Shown here: positions 35,101 through 45,539 of the stretch, piece after piece
How positions within the stretch are numbered: the first letter of the stretch is position 1
Layout: each line of letters begins with the position of its first letter
Assembly: GCF_947507565.1 (NCBI RefSeq)
Contig: NC_089177.1
Coordinates: 1,612,001-1,676,000 of the forward strand
DNA length: 64,000 nucleotides
Direction of reading: 5' to 3'
Source of the DNA: Oscarella lobularis
Lineage: Eukaryota > Porifera > Homoscleromorpha > Homosclerophorida > Oscarellidae
The notes under the pieces: model-generated
What the model saw: only the letters and a program-made list of their open reading frames with translations
Told to the model about the DNA's origin: nothing
Database searches by the model: none
Position numbers and translations under genes: made by a program

Positions 35101-36846
35101 TATAGCACCGCCTTCCTTGTCGCGTTTTGTTTTTTCTCTTTCCCAAGTTCCACTGAGAAAGACGCGTTTTTGAGATTAGATCGTGATCGCAACACCCTTC
35201 AGCAATAGTCTTTTATTTCGCTATGTAATTCCCACCCGTTGATCTCGAAGTCTCCACAAATTAGAGACATTGAATTTTTGAACTGTATTACAGCGTATCA
35301 ATTACCCTTTCCTTTGCACGCAGATTGTTAATCTTGGTCATCGAATTTGCCTTCGTCCTATCTGGCTGGGACACAACGTGATTGGTCCGCTTCTGGCTCC
35401 GCCCTCCTTTCCGTTTGCAGTGCAGACGGAAAAATTGGGCAGAACTTCAAAGAAAGACATCGAGTTGGCTTTGAGGGGGTTCGAGGACATGATGTCGTCC
35501 TCGTTTTCTGTCACAGCCGACGAAGCAATCGATATTCTTCGTTGTCTCGATCTCTGCTTTCCTGTCGATGACGCTCTCGAAATGGTTCAGATCCCGGCTC
35601 TTCTGCAGAATTCACGTCCTAGACTCGCCTGGGTTGAGTCCAAGTTCGACGTCTACCGCGGTCAGAGATACGAGTGCGATCGTCCTGTCGACATCATATC
35701 GCCTTCGTCGTTTGTTGTCTTCCAATCTCGATGCAGTCGCATTGAGAAAACGAAGCACGAACTCTGGAAGGACGGCGTCAAGCTGGTGAAAATTGTCGGG
35801 CCTATGGTCGTCGAATGTCTTGTCGAATTGGGAGTAAAGAAAGGCGTTTGCTGCATTGACGTTGTCTTGCGATGGTCAGGTGCAGTTGCGCGCTGTCAGG
35901 GCATTGCCAAAGATTTGCTTGGCCAAGTTAAAGCGATGGTCGTTGCTGTTTGCGAAGAAAGGAGTCCTGGTGTCGTTCTCAACTGGTTTTACTTAGACAG
36001 CGCTCATTTGCAGCGGCTCGACGAAGATCCGGCCATTTATTCGTCGCACGAGGTTGACCAGAAGATGGATAACGAATTGCTCGACGATGTCTTGTTTTCG
36101 GCTCGACCAGAAGGAAGCTATAGTTCTGTTAAAGATTTGGTCATAGCGGATGGAACGCGAAAAAAAGAGGTACGTTGAAACCAGTGAATGTTATTCCTGA
36201 TTATTCGATTTAGCGAGCACTCTCTTTGGCGGAACCGGTATCGTATTGCCACACAGGTGTCGCTGGGATTGGACAGCGCGTTCGTCTAAGGGTATCTCCT
36301 CAATGATTGAGTATCTTTAGCTTCTCATTTTTTGAATATTGCAGCGTTCGATGTCTCATCCACAAACACAGTACCATAAGTCTAAGGGACACAGTCAAGC
36401 AGAGGTCTAAAGCTGTGCCAGTAGAATCAGGAAACCGTTCTATTCTTAATTTTAGAGCGCGTCTTCGCGTGTTGACCGTAATTCGCCGACTCTATCTAAA
36501 AGTAATTTAGTTGAGTCGTTGTTTTTTTGCTTCAAACCGTTTTTCAGGTGTTTTTCCAGCTGACGAAGAGCCGGTTTCGGCCGACCTGATGAGAGCATGT
36601 GCAGCTGTCAAAGGCTCAAAATGGGAAGAAATCGGTGTTTATCTCATTACCTCGGAGGATCTTGAAAACATTCGACTTAATTCTGACGCGGGCGGCAACT
36701 TTGTTCGTATGTTCAAAGTACTCGACTCGTGGAACGTCGCAAAGTCACCAAAGGTGGGAGAGCTTTTACACTGGTTTCATCAGGTTAGCGTTGGGCGAAC
36801 GGCTATCAAAATGAAGTACGAAGAGTTGTATGGACGTCGTAAGTAA
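32123..36846 (+). CDS. DAPK-like ankyrin-Roc-COR-death protein
   Basis: A second Roco gene, with many small exons. The start is either 32123 or the in-frame ATG at 32174. Ankyrin repeats are spread over short exons from about 32355 to 33870 (LYPLHCACKRGN, APLHCACRSGS, TPLLHACRHS, ALHYAADNF), one repeat per exon. The Roc part (about 33940-34800) has P-loop GPEMAGKTT and switch-II-like DFGAQ, but no clean TKxD motif (NVIGCREND). After a roughly 500-base intron, the COR exon (about 35326-36172) aligns with the DAPK1 COR region (RPIWLGHNVIGPLLAP, CDRPVDIISP). The death domain lies at about 36549-36837 (RACAAVKGSKWEEIGVYL). The stop at 36844 overlaps a donor-like GTAAGT, so a further exon cannot be excluded. 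Role: probable cell-death or immune scaffold (inference). It is only distantly similar to the giant Roco gene at 11.5 kb. Confidence 0.85.
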
Positions 36847-37659
36847 ATCCACGTTTCTTTTCTTTCCTCCTTTCGTTCTTCACTGGTTTCATTTTCAAAC
36901 GTTTGTATGCTCATTCATTTAGAATGCATGTCATTGTGCCAATTAGCCGTTTTCTGAAATTTGGTGCCCGCCTTTTCGTTTAGTTTTGTAAGCTACACAT
37001 GCATGTGGTTTTCTAGAAATTCCCGTGCAGGAGATCGTAGGGCACGCTCGATTCCTACGAGGCATGCAGTAAATACGAGCTGTTCCACGTTGCCGTGAGC
37101 AGCATTTGTCTACTGTATGATTTAATCAGCAAGCAAAACAGAAAATTACTTATTAATTAAACCAAGGGTTAGGGTTAGACCAACACTTGCTCCGCGAGTC
37201 ATAACCAAAATATCTTTCTTTGACAAGTAGCCTGGACCGTTCCATCCATACATAAATCACCTTATCTATAAACTGCTGCTTCATGACCCCATCGTCGTTC
37301 AAGCCAAACAGACGTAGGCGGAACTAAAAGGCGCATTTGTCAAATTAGAATGCATGGACGAAGTTACATTTACATTCATACACACACAGACACGTAGCCT
37401 CGGTACCAGATCTTCTCCCGAATCACGGGATGATTCGGGAGAAGGTCTGGTACTAACAGACACGGACGAGAGTAGACGCGAGTAGTACAGGAGGCGGCTT
37501 AGCGCACGCTGCACTGCCGAAAAGCCCTGCGAAAGGGCCACACTGTACACCTTTTTCAGCGTTTCGTTTTTGTCCGCCAGCTGTCAGTTGCACTGCTCCT
37601 ATAGCAAAGCGAAAGGAAAGCAGTCTGAAAAGTCAAAGTTGTCACAGATGTAAGGAATT
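36847..37659. other. Intergenic with one hairpin
   Basis: No supported exon. Contains the hairpin at 37403-37453. The sequence GGGTTAGGGTTAG near 37165 is only two telomere-like units and is probably chance. Confidence 0.5.
37403..37453. repeat. 23-bp hairpin, one mismatch
   Basis: Bases 37403-37425 pair with 37431-37453 with one mismatch and a 5-base loop. The preceding GCCTCGGTACCAGA resembles the stem of the hairpin at 60248. Confidence 0.88.
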
Positions 37660-38400
37660 AGAACGTGTGGCTCGCTCCAGAGGAAAGTCTTCCCGTTGGA
37701 ATACATTTTCCTTTGGAATAAGATAGAATCAGGTCGCCCTCCTTCCACACATTGGCTTGTTAATTGGCATTCCTCCACGGAATTCGAAGTCTCCTGGCTA
37801 TGAGATACCACGTAGGTACGTGCATTTGTACGTTTGGAAGTTGTTGCTTGCGTAAAAACTTGGCATTAGCTTGAAGTGGAATGACATCTATTGGGAGCTC
37901 CACACATCAGTTGGGTGGAGCTACATGTCAAGAGATACTCAGAACGGAAATGACTTCATTATTGGTATAACTTCTGCAGTAGTTGGATTTTGCTAATATA
38001 TTTCTTTCGAGCAGGCTTAGGAGCCAATATAATTAACAAGAAGCCTTCTGTCGGTCTTTCTGATGTCATTCGCGACTCCAATGAACGCACCTTTTACCAC
38101 CTCCCCTATCTGTCAGGGGAAGAAGTGCCAGCAGCAACATTGAATACGCTGGAGCAAATACTGAGTGTATGGATAACGAAAACTCACGAATGGTCGTCAT
38201 TCATGTCACAATTTTTCAAGTGCTGGATGCAGAGGTCAGTTCAGTGATGATAACTCATGTACCGTAAGTGTTATTTGACTAAAGGGGGAAGTACGTGTTT
38301 GTTTGTGCGCTGACAAAAAGCCGCGAAAGAAATGACGAAAAGGTCCTCATAATCGTTATTGACGAGAATGGTCTTACTGGTGCAGAGAAATAATGGAGAC
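37660..38400 (+). pseudogene. Decayed copy of HLCS catalytic domain
   Basis: The stretch about 37662-37805 repeats HLCS exon 4 (30071-30237) in degraded form, with a roughly 4-base insertion and an approximately 11-base deletion that break the frame. Downstream pieces correspond to the next HLCS exons, which are missing from the intact gene. At about 37871 is LKWNDIYW, where the near-invariant KWPND has lost its proline. At about 38017-38235 is GLGANIINKKPSVGLSDVI plus a following helix, like the biotin-ligase GCGFNV region. At about 38285-38390 is a strand-rich C-terminal piece with a frameshift (VLIIVIDENGL). Either this is a duplicated pseudogene, or the displaced and poorly assembled 3' end of the real gene. 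Confidence 0.65.
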
Positions 38401-39080
38401 ATTCACGCGTGTCTCCAAATGGAAATAGTTCTAATTATCTGAAGGGACTAATCATCCCTAAGCGATCGTAGCCTAGATTCGTAGGGATGTCTGTAGCTCT
38501 GCATACGAACCTTAATTAACGTCATTCGTTTCTACAGTATTTTCGTAGCGAACTTTCTCCCATTCTTTTACTTTTTGTAGCTACCTGATGCCACGGGAGT
38601 GGGTCTTTACAGACTAATAGAAAATTTATCGTTGCATCACCTCTCTTTCAAAAATTTCGTTTTATCTGTTCTAAAATCTTCATGAATACGCTGTTTTTCT
38701 AATTAATATCTTTTACTGTTTCAGGATGAGGGTCTCCGTTTCGAAAGAGAACTAGCCCTGCGGCAGCCAGTACGTCAAAAGAATTACCATGTCAATGTCT
38801 TCCCTCTTCGCGCTCCTTGTCTCGTGTTCATTAGTTGTTTTCTTTTTAGGTTGCGCATTTTTAAGTACTCATAAACGCGAAAAAGGTAAGGCTAACCATT
38901 AATTGATTTAGGCGGCCTGAACCCAGATTTGCTTAAGATGATCAACATCTCTCTCTTTTTTTACTGCGAAGAACGCGAATCAAGACAAGTGTGCGTGCAC
39001 ATAGTGAATCACAACAAACATTTACGCGCTCCAAAAGAGTCCGCCCCGGAAGTCGGCCTGCATGCCGACTCTGGCTGATT
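38401..39080. other. No supported gene
   Basis: A short frame at about 38580 (LPDATGVGLYRLIENLS) could be the last remnant of the HLCS-like copy, but I cannot confirm it. From about 38990 the sequence is the duplicated 3' flank of the LamG gene (compare 43934 onwards). Confidence 0.4.
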
Positions 39081-40113
39081 TTAAACAGAACAGCCGATGC
39101 CGTGGAGCAAAGCGTTTCCAATGTCGGCCGAATGTCGAATTTCGTCGGGACTTCGAGCGCGGTTCGAAACGCGAAGAGAGGAGAATTTTCCGGCAAAATT
39201 GATTCGATCGTGTGCGTGCCATCCCTCTGAGTGTCCGATAACGACGCCATTAGCTGAAGATCGAATGTAATCTACTTGAACTAATTCCTTCGAGAGTTCG
39301 CCGTCGAGATAGTAACGAATGACTTTTCCGTCGTAGGTCGCGGCAAAGTAGTGCCACTTGCCGTCCGTCGCCTCGGGCTGGGTGACAGCGAAATAGGGAT
39401 AATTGTTCAACTTTTGAAGATGAAAATACGAGAAGACGACCTGGCTGGCAAGAAACTTGGGAAAGCCGTACGATCCCTTTTTCAGCAAGAGGTATCCCAT
39501 GTCAGTATTCGTCTGAATCCACGCTTCTATAGTGATTTGTTGCGTGATGTCTAGCGATGGCGAATGAGCGACGACGAGTTTGTCGGCTTCGGCAAATTGA
39601 ATCGCATTCATGCATCCGGTGTCGTGACGTATGAATTGGGGATCGCCGTACACCAGGGCGTGGTTTCCGTTTCCGCTCAGATCACGCACGACGTCTCCAG
39701 CCGTCGGATCGTCGATTTGCGCGTGCATGTCGATCAGAAGAACCGTGTCAGGGTCAGGCAGAAACGGGTTTGCTAAAAGAAAGTCAGGTGAAGGAAAAGT
39801 CTTAATTCGATTCCATATCTAGTGGTGACGCCCTATACGCCTCTACGTGTTCTACACAGGTTTCTTACGCTGGACGAATGGTTCGATGAGTTCGTTGACG
39901 ATTTGCGATACGGTTAGTGGTGCGGCGATCGACTCGACGATTTCCTGCCAAAAGCATCTGATTATACAAGCAAAGTCTAGCTGCCATCGACAGAGTTCGA
40001 CGCTATTGTACCAAAGGCGTTGGTCCTTTTTCTTCGTTTTCCATTGGTGCAGCAGACGACGAAGTAGCGAGACATACGATTCCAGCCATAATAGAAATGA
40101 AACAAGACTTCAT
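39081..40113 (-). CDS. Secreted LamG-domain protein, copy 1
   Basis: Three exons on the minus strand: 40113-40012, 39944-39869 and 39772-39081, giving 289 residues with matching phases. Residues 1-22 form a signal peptide (MKSCFISIMAGIVCLATSSS, cleaved about AAP). Exon 3 encodes a laminin-G/concanavalin-A-like (LamG_3) domain: DLSGNGNHALVYG, ITIEAWIQTNTD, GKWHYFAATYDGKVIRYYLDGEL, VSNRARSPDEIR. Such domains bind glycans or proteins outside the cell; the ligand here is unknown. A very similar copy lies at 44003-45035 in the same orientation with identical exon structure. Confidence 0.9.
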
Positions 40114-40966
40114 GATAGGATGCGGGCAACGATACACAAGCGATCAACGGTGACAGCGATTGTGGACTCAAACAGTCAGGTGATGGTTTCCGTGTGTGCG
40201 CACCGGATGCAGAAGGGGCGAAAGAGAAACGTACAACTCTGACCATTTATGGCATTTATTCACCTAATGAGGAAATGGTTTGTTACTTCTTTAGCATTCT
40301 CCTACGGCAGGAACGTCTCTAAGAGGTTATTGTCTATGCCTATAAACGTGAAGCCAGCTCATGCTGAAGGCCGTCCTGTTTATACAAGGTATTAGATAGA
40401 CTGCGAAACTTAGACTGGGCATTCGTCAGTAGGCTATTAGCAGTCTTTTATTGATTGGGTTATATATTGTATTTTACAGTGTACGGAAATCCAAGTTTCG
40501 TTATTCCAACTCTCTTCACCGTCGCTACCCATCCATCCCACCCAATTAACCCATTCCGTTCCAGAACGATCAGAGGAGATGTACGAGGTCCAACCTTATA
40601 AAGCTATATCGCGATGACCTAGATATGAGTTATTGATTTATTGATTATAGGAAAGGCCATCCTTAATTTCTTTAAAGGATTTTCGAACAAGGGATGTGTT
40701 ACCGTTCCGCAGGAGCGACGGGCTACAGGCTTTGCCTCGTCTTCAAATGAATGAATGAAAGAAAGCGTTGTGCCGAAAACCGTAAGCAGCTGCCGAAAGC
40801 GGACCGAAAGGCTGCGGTCTCTACGATTTTTTCAAGGTAGACTCGGTGGCTGTTTACTCTTCACTAACTGCGTAACAGACAGCTACCTATGTTGGCCCTG
40901 ATCTAAGGAATTATTTTGAAACGATCGAAGAAAGAGCCTCGACCGCTCCTCGCTTTCTCGCAATAC
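40114..40966. other. Intergenic up to the mitochondrial block
   Basis: Upstream region of LamG copy 1. No exon seen. Sequence becomes mitochondrial at about 40967. Confidence 0.5.
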
Positions 40967-41242
40967 TTAACCAAATAAAGAAATTTGGTTATAAACAACA
41001 CTTCAGGGGAAAAGAAATGATATTTCGAGGTCAAAAATTAAAAATAAAATACCAATTAAGAAAAATCTTACAGAAAATGGGATTCGAGATGATTCGAATG
41101 GGTCAAAGCCGCATTCATAAACAGATACTTTTTCAATATCCGGTTGTTTAACTCCTAAAATATAAGAGGCGCCGGAGATAGCAACAGATATGACTATGCT
41201 AAGGCACAACGCTATGAAAATACCATAAAATTCCGCGCTCAT
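40967..41242 (-). pseudogene. nad3: nad3, 3'-truncated
   Basis: NADH dehydrogenase subunit 3 (complex I). It has the hallmark YECGFDPF and [10 protein letters not shown] with TGA=Trp next (WSVVYNQISLFG), then a stop at 40967-40969. The last transmembrane helix is missing, and the sequence after it is nuclear, so this stop is created at the junction. Confidence 0.88.
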
Positions 41243-41301
41243 TTGGTTTTCTTAATCAGAGGGGGTATTGTGGCTATAAACCACTATAGCGTTTAGTGCG
41301 A

Positions 41302-41895
41302 TTATTGCCATAATGATCGACTTGTTTGTGTGAAAAGATCTTGTCTTTTTAACTCTGCTCCTAACTCATGAGTTAAAACTATAGCTCCTATCATTGCTAC
41401 TAATAATATAAAGCTTGCTATGATAAATAAATAATAATAATCTGTGTATAAAATTCGCCCTAAGACTTCTATATTTGAGGATTTTATTATTTCTATAGAG
41501 GCATCTCATGCGTCAACTCCTCCTTTTAAGCATTCGTGATCTATGTCTCGATAATTATATGCAGTGGCTTCTCTTCCCATAATTAAAACTTCAAATAATA
41601 AAAGAACTCCTATTCCAGAGCCAATTGGAATATAATTTGACATATCCCCGCCCCCCTCAAGGTCAGTAAGATTTAGCATCATAATTACAAACAAAAATAA
41701 TATCGCAATTGCTCCCACATAAACGATTAAAAATATTAATGCTATAAAGTCAATACCTAATAAAATAAACAGGGCTGAAGCGCCCAAAAATACTACTATT
41801 AACCAAAACACTGAATGTATTGGATTAAGTGCTGAGATTACCATTATCTCAGATATTATAACACCTAATGCAAATATATAAAATAACCCTTCCAC
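41302..41895 (-). CDS. nad6: nad6 (mitochondrial code)
   Basis: NADH dehydrogenase subunit 6, about 197 residues, hydrophobic with five predicted helices. Start taken as GTG at 41895 (VEGLFYIFALGV), four bases after trnE. One internal TGA (Trp) near 41504 splits it under the standard code; the second part contains AMIGAIVLTHE. TAA stop at 41302. Not translatable by nuclear ribosomes if inserted in the nucleus. Confidence 0.9.
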
Positions 41896-41898
41896 TGT

Positions 41899-41969
41899 AC
41901 TCCCAAGGAGAATTGAACCCCTGTTTTTTAGTTGAAAACCAAATGTCCTGACCACTAGACGATGGGAGC
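41899..41969 (-). tRNA. trnE: trnE(uuc), mitochondrial
   Basis: A 71-base cloverleaf. Acceptor GCTCCCA pairs with TGGGAGT, the anticodon loop TTTTCAA gives UUC, and the T-arm is GGGGTTCAATTCTCC. Intact. Confidence 0.88.
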
Positions 41970-41970
41970 G

Positions 41971-42044
41971 GGTGAAAGAAGAGAATTGAACTCTCGGTCT
42001 TAGGTCCCACAAACCCACGCTTTACCGACTAAGCTACTTCCACC
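41971..42044 (-). tRNA. trnH: trnH(gug), mitochondrial
   Basis: A 74-base cloverleaf. Acceptor GGTGGAA pairs with TTTCACC (one G-U), stem TGGGT/ACCTA, loop TTGTGGG with anticodon GUG. Intact. Confidence 0.88.
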
Positions 42045-42057
42045 GGTCTACCACACT

Positions 42058-43518
42058 TTATCATGTGTGGCTTTCTTGGAATATAATAGTACCTTTTACT
42101 GTGTCTATTATGGCAGAAGGATATATTCCCATTAAAATTGTTAATGCCACTAATGGCAGCAGAGTATAAAATTCTCGTCTATTTACATCTCTAGAAAAGA
42201 TAATGTAATTAGATGGATTACCAAAACACACCCTATTATATAAATAAAGAGAATATGCTGCACCTAAAACCATACCTAGAGAGGCTAATACACCAACTAT
42301 AATACTATATTCAAATGCGGCTAATAACGATAAAAACTCTCCCACAAAATTACAACTTAAAGGTACTGCTATATTAGCTAAAGTCATTAACAACATTATT
42401 GTGGCAAAAATTGGCATTGTAATTGTCATACCACGATAGTATTTAATAAGACGAGTATGATGCCGTTCGTATAAAAGAGTTACAATTATAAATAATGAAG
42501 AACTTACAAGACCGTGAGCTAACATTAAAAAAATTGCTGCAACTAGCCCTTGAATTGTGTGTGTAAATATCCCTAAAGTAACTAAGCCCATATGGGCAAC
42601 TGAGGAATAAGCAATTAGCCTTTTAAAGTCTACTTGTCTGCAAGTTGTTAAACTTCCATAAATCACAGCAAGCAAGCTTAATGTTAATATTAAAGGGGCA
42701 AAGTATTCTGAAGCCTCAGGTAATATTGGTCAGGAAAATCTTATAAAACCATATCCCCCTATTTTTAATAAAACTCCAGCTAACATTACTGAACCAGCAC
42801 ATGGAGCTTCAACATGAGCTTGAGGTAGTCAAATATGAAATGGGATCTTAGGTATTTTAATAGCTAAACTTACAAAAAAGCCCATAAACACTCATTTTTG
42901 GGTTTCGCCATTAAGTCGAAGTCCACACAATGTTTGATAATCTGTCGTCCCTGTATTACTATATAAGACAAATATTCCTAATAACATAAACACAGAACCG
43001 ATTAAAGTGTAAAAGAAGAAATAATATGAGGCTAAGACTTTTTCTTCTCTTGCCCCTCATATGCCTATGATTAAAAACATTGGTATTAGTATTCCCTCAA
43101 ATAATATGTAAAATAATAATAAATCTAATGCAGTAAAAACACCCATTAATAAAATTTCTAAAAATATTAAACATAATAAAAACTCTTTAAGAAGGAATTT
43201 TATAGAGTTTCAGCTGATTAATATACATATTGGAATTAATAGTGCTGTTAAAATTATAAAAAATATAGATATACCATCAACTGCAAAAACAACCATTCCA
43301 CTAGATCATAGATCAGTTGTGCTACTTATCCATTCTATTATTTGAGTTGCTTGAAATTGGCCCTCGCCGTCAAATGAGATTCATAATATTATTGTAGCAG
43401 TTAATGTGGCTAAAGTTCACTGTAAAGCTGCAAGCTTTAATTTAATACTATTTTCTCTTGGTATAAACATCACGTGTAACGCCCCGATTAAGAGCAATGT
43501 AAATATTAATCCTAACAT
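42058..43518 (-). CDS. nad4: nad4 (mitochondrial code)
   Basis: NADH dehydrogenase subunit 4, 486 residues from the ATG at 43518; an in-frame ATG at 43533 would add five. Open end to end with TGA=Trp. Recognisable proton-channel family motifs include [20 protein letters not shown] and [16 protein letters not shown]. The TGA at 42061 is a Trp codon and the true stop is the TAA at 42058-42060. Neighbours trnP and trnH fit a continuous mitochondrial transcript. Confidence 0.93.
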
Positions 43519-43563
43519 CTTTTTATCTCTCATAGCTTAAAATGTGTCCTACTTAATAAAATT

Positions 43564-43636
43564 TCAGGGAAATGGGACTTGAACCCATAACCTTCTACTC
43601 CCAAAGCAGATAATCCACCAATTAATCTATTCCCTG
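43564..43636 (-). tRNA. trnP: trnP(ugg), mitochondrial
   Basis: A 73-base cloverleaf. Acceptor CAGGGAA pairs perfectly with TTCCCTG, anticodon stem TCTGC/GTAGA, loop TTTGGGA with anticodon UGG. Intact. Confidence 0.88.
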
Positions 43637-43643
43637 ATGTAAA

Positions 43644-43716
43644 CGACGAGAATGGGATTTGAACCCATGGACCTATAAGATGGTCACAGTTTAGCAAACT
43701 GTCGCTTTACCTGACT
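43644..43716 (-). pseudogene. trnS: trnS(gcu), 5' end truncated
   Basis: The anticodon arm ACAGT-TTGCTAA-ACTGT (GCU), a long variable arm and T-arm ATGGG/CCCAT are present. The 3' acceptor TCTCGTC has no partner at the 5' side, where the sequence reads CACAAAG and then nuclear DNA. This marks the right junction of the mitochondrial block. Confidence 0.75.
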
Positions 43717-44002
43717 ACTTTGTGAAAGTACTCAGAGTACCAGGCTATATGGAGACTGTCATGCAGACCTCAGCACCAGTTCATGTCACTTCAGATTGAC
43801 GTAACACCTACAATCAGCAAACCTTGTTATCCCGCGGCCCTTTCGCCGTGCCATGCATAAAAGTAAAGCTTGCTGAAAAAGATCAAGCGCATATCTATCT
43901 CTCTTTTACGGGTGGATAATGAAACAAAACAAGGGTGCACATCGTGAATGCCAACAAACAATTACTCGCTCCAAAAGAGTCCGCTCTCACCGGCCTGCCG
44001 AC

Positions 44003-45035
44003 TTAGACAGAACAGCCGATACCGTGGAGCAAAGCGTTTCCAATGTCGGCCGAATGTCGAATTTCGTCGGGACTTCGAGCGCGGTTCGAAACGCGAAGAG
44101 AGGAGAATTTTCCGGCAAAATTGATTTTATTGGATGCGTGCCATCCTTCCGAGTGTCCGATGACGATGCTACTGGTTGTAGATCGAATGTGGTCTACTTG
44201 AACCAATTCCTTCGACAGTTCGCCGTCGAGATAATAACGAATGACTTTTCCGTCGTAGGTCGCGGCAAAATAGTGCCACTTGCCGTCCGTCGCCTCGGGC
44301 TGGGTGACAGAAAAAGTGGGATACCAATTCAACTTTTGAAGATGAAAATATGAGAAGACGACGTGGTTGGCAAGAAATTTGGGAAAGCCGTACGATCCCT
44401 TTTTCAGCAAGAGGTATCCCATGTCAGTATTCGTCTGAATCCACGCTTCTATAGTGATTTGTTGCGTGATGTCTAGCGATGGCGAATGGGCGACGACGAG
44501 TTTGTCGGCTTCGGCGAATTGAATCGAATTCATGCATCCGGTGTCGTGACGTATGAATTGAGGAGCGCCGTACACCTGGGCGTGGTTTCCGTTTCCGCTC
44601 AGATCGCGCACGACGTCTCCAGCTGTCGGATCGTCGATTTGCGCGTGCATGTCGATCAGAAGAACCGTGTCAGGGTCAGGCAGAAACGGGTTTGCTAAAA
44701 GAAAGTCAGGTGAATGCAAAATTTTAATCAATTCTGTTTTCATTCCTGAGGGTGACGCCCTACGCCCCTACACGTGTGTTACACAGGTTACTTACGCTGG
44801 ACGAATGGTTCGATGAGTTCGTTGACGATTTGCGTTACGGTGAGCGGTGCGGCGATTGACTCGACGATTTCCTGCGAAAATGATTAGACGCGCAAAACTT
44901 GCCAACTGGCATATAATTTCGGCCTATTGTTGTATCTACCAGAGGCGTCGGTCCTTTCGGTTCGTTTTCCATTGGTGCAGCAAACAATGAGGCAGCAAGA
45001 CATATGATGCCAATCAAAATGGAACAAGGCTTCAT
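44003..45035 (-). CDS. Secreted LamG-domain protein, copy 2
   Basis: Minus-strand exons 45035-44940, 44871-44796 and 44694-44003, giving 287 residues. Same exon sizes as copy 1 except two fewer codons in exon 1. Signal peptide MKPCSILIGIICLAASLF, then AAPMENEPKGPTPL. The LamG_3 domain is nearly identical to copy 1; differences cluster in FHLQKLNWYPTFSVTQ and in VDHIRSTTSSIVIGH. Presumably secreted with the same unknown ligand. Splice sites and frame are intact, so both copies look functional. Confidence 0.9.
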
Positions 45036-45539
45036 GATAGGATGCGTGCAATGAACGCGCAAGCGACGAACGGTGGACTCACTATCAAAACAGTATCGTA
45101 CGTACGTCAGGCGTGCGCATCCGATGGGGACGTCGTAGGACCATTTATTCACTTGATAGGCAAATATGTAGTAATTTAGCTACACGTTAACAACTGATGG
45201 CTCATTCCGTCGTTTTCCACTGGCTGGCTGCTCTTTACCTCGCTTTCTACATTCAAGGTGTATACACTACAGCTATACTGCATTTACTTTGCGATTACCT
45301 TTTCCTTTGTTTCCTTTTGAATAGGACGCCTATTCGGGGACAGTCTCGACGCTTGTGACTTACATCGCCGCAAACGTGACACCCCACTTTGACAGGGCCT
45401 CTGAAAGTCGGGGGAAATTATTGGCGGGGAAAAAAAGAGTGCGGTACTAACCCCTCCTCCGCCTCACAGGTATGTGACACCGGCATACACTTCAAACAAG
45501 ACGGGCAATGAATCCAATCTAGTTACAAGGATTAATTAA
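45036..45539. other. Intergenic, nothing recognised
   Basis: Lies between the LamG copy 2 start and the 3' end of ZCCHC4. The first 110 bases still match the upstream flank of copy 1 (the duplicated unit). No gene seen. Confidence 0.5.

Larger units (their letters stand above)
40967..43716 (-). other. Mitochondrial DNA segment (numt or misassembly)
   Basis: About 2.75 kb of AT-rich DNA carrying, on the minus strand, trnS(gcu)-trnP-nad4-trnH-trnE-nad6-nad3. TGA is read as tryptophan throughout, as in sponge and most animal mitochondria. nad6 and nad4 are open from end to end under that code, so the transfer is recent or the join is an assembly chimera. Both ends are truncated: nad3 stops after about 90 of its usual roughly 115-120 codons, and trnS lacks a pairing 5' acceptor strand. 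The flanks are two copies of one nuclear LamG gene. Confidence 0.9.

Noticed and set aside
37160..37182. TTAGGG-like telomeric repeat
   Set aside because: Only about two units; consistent with chance.
41504..42063. TGA stops in nad6 and nad4 taken as pseudogene damage
   Set aside because: TGA encodes Trp in this mitochondrial code and the protein motifs continue unbroken through each site.
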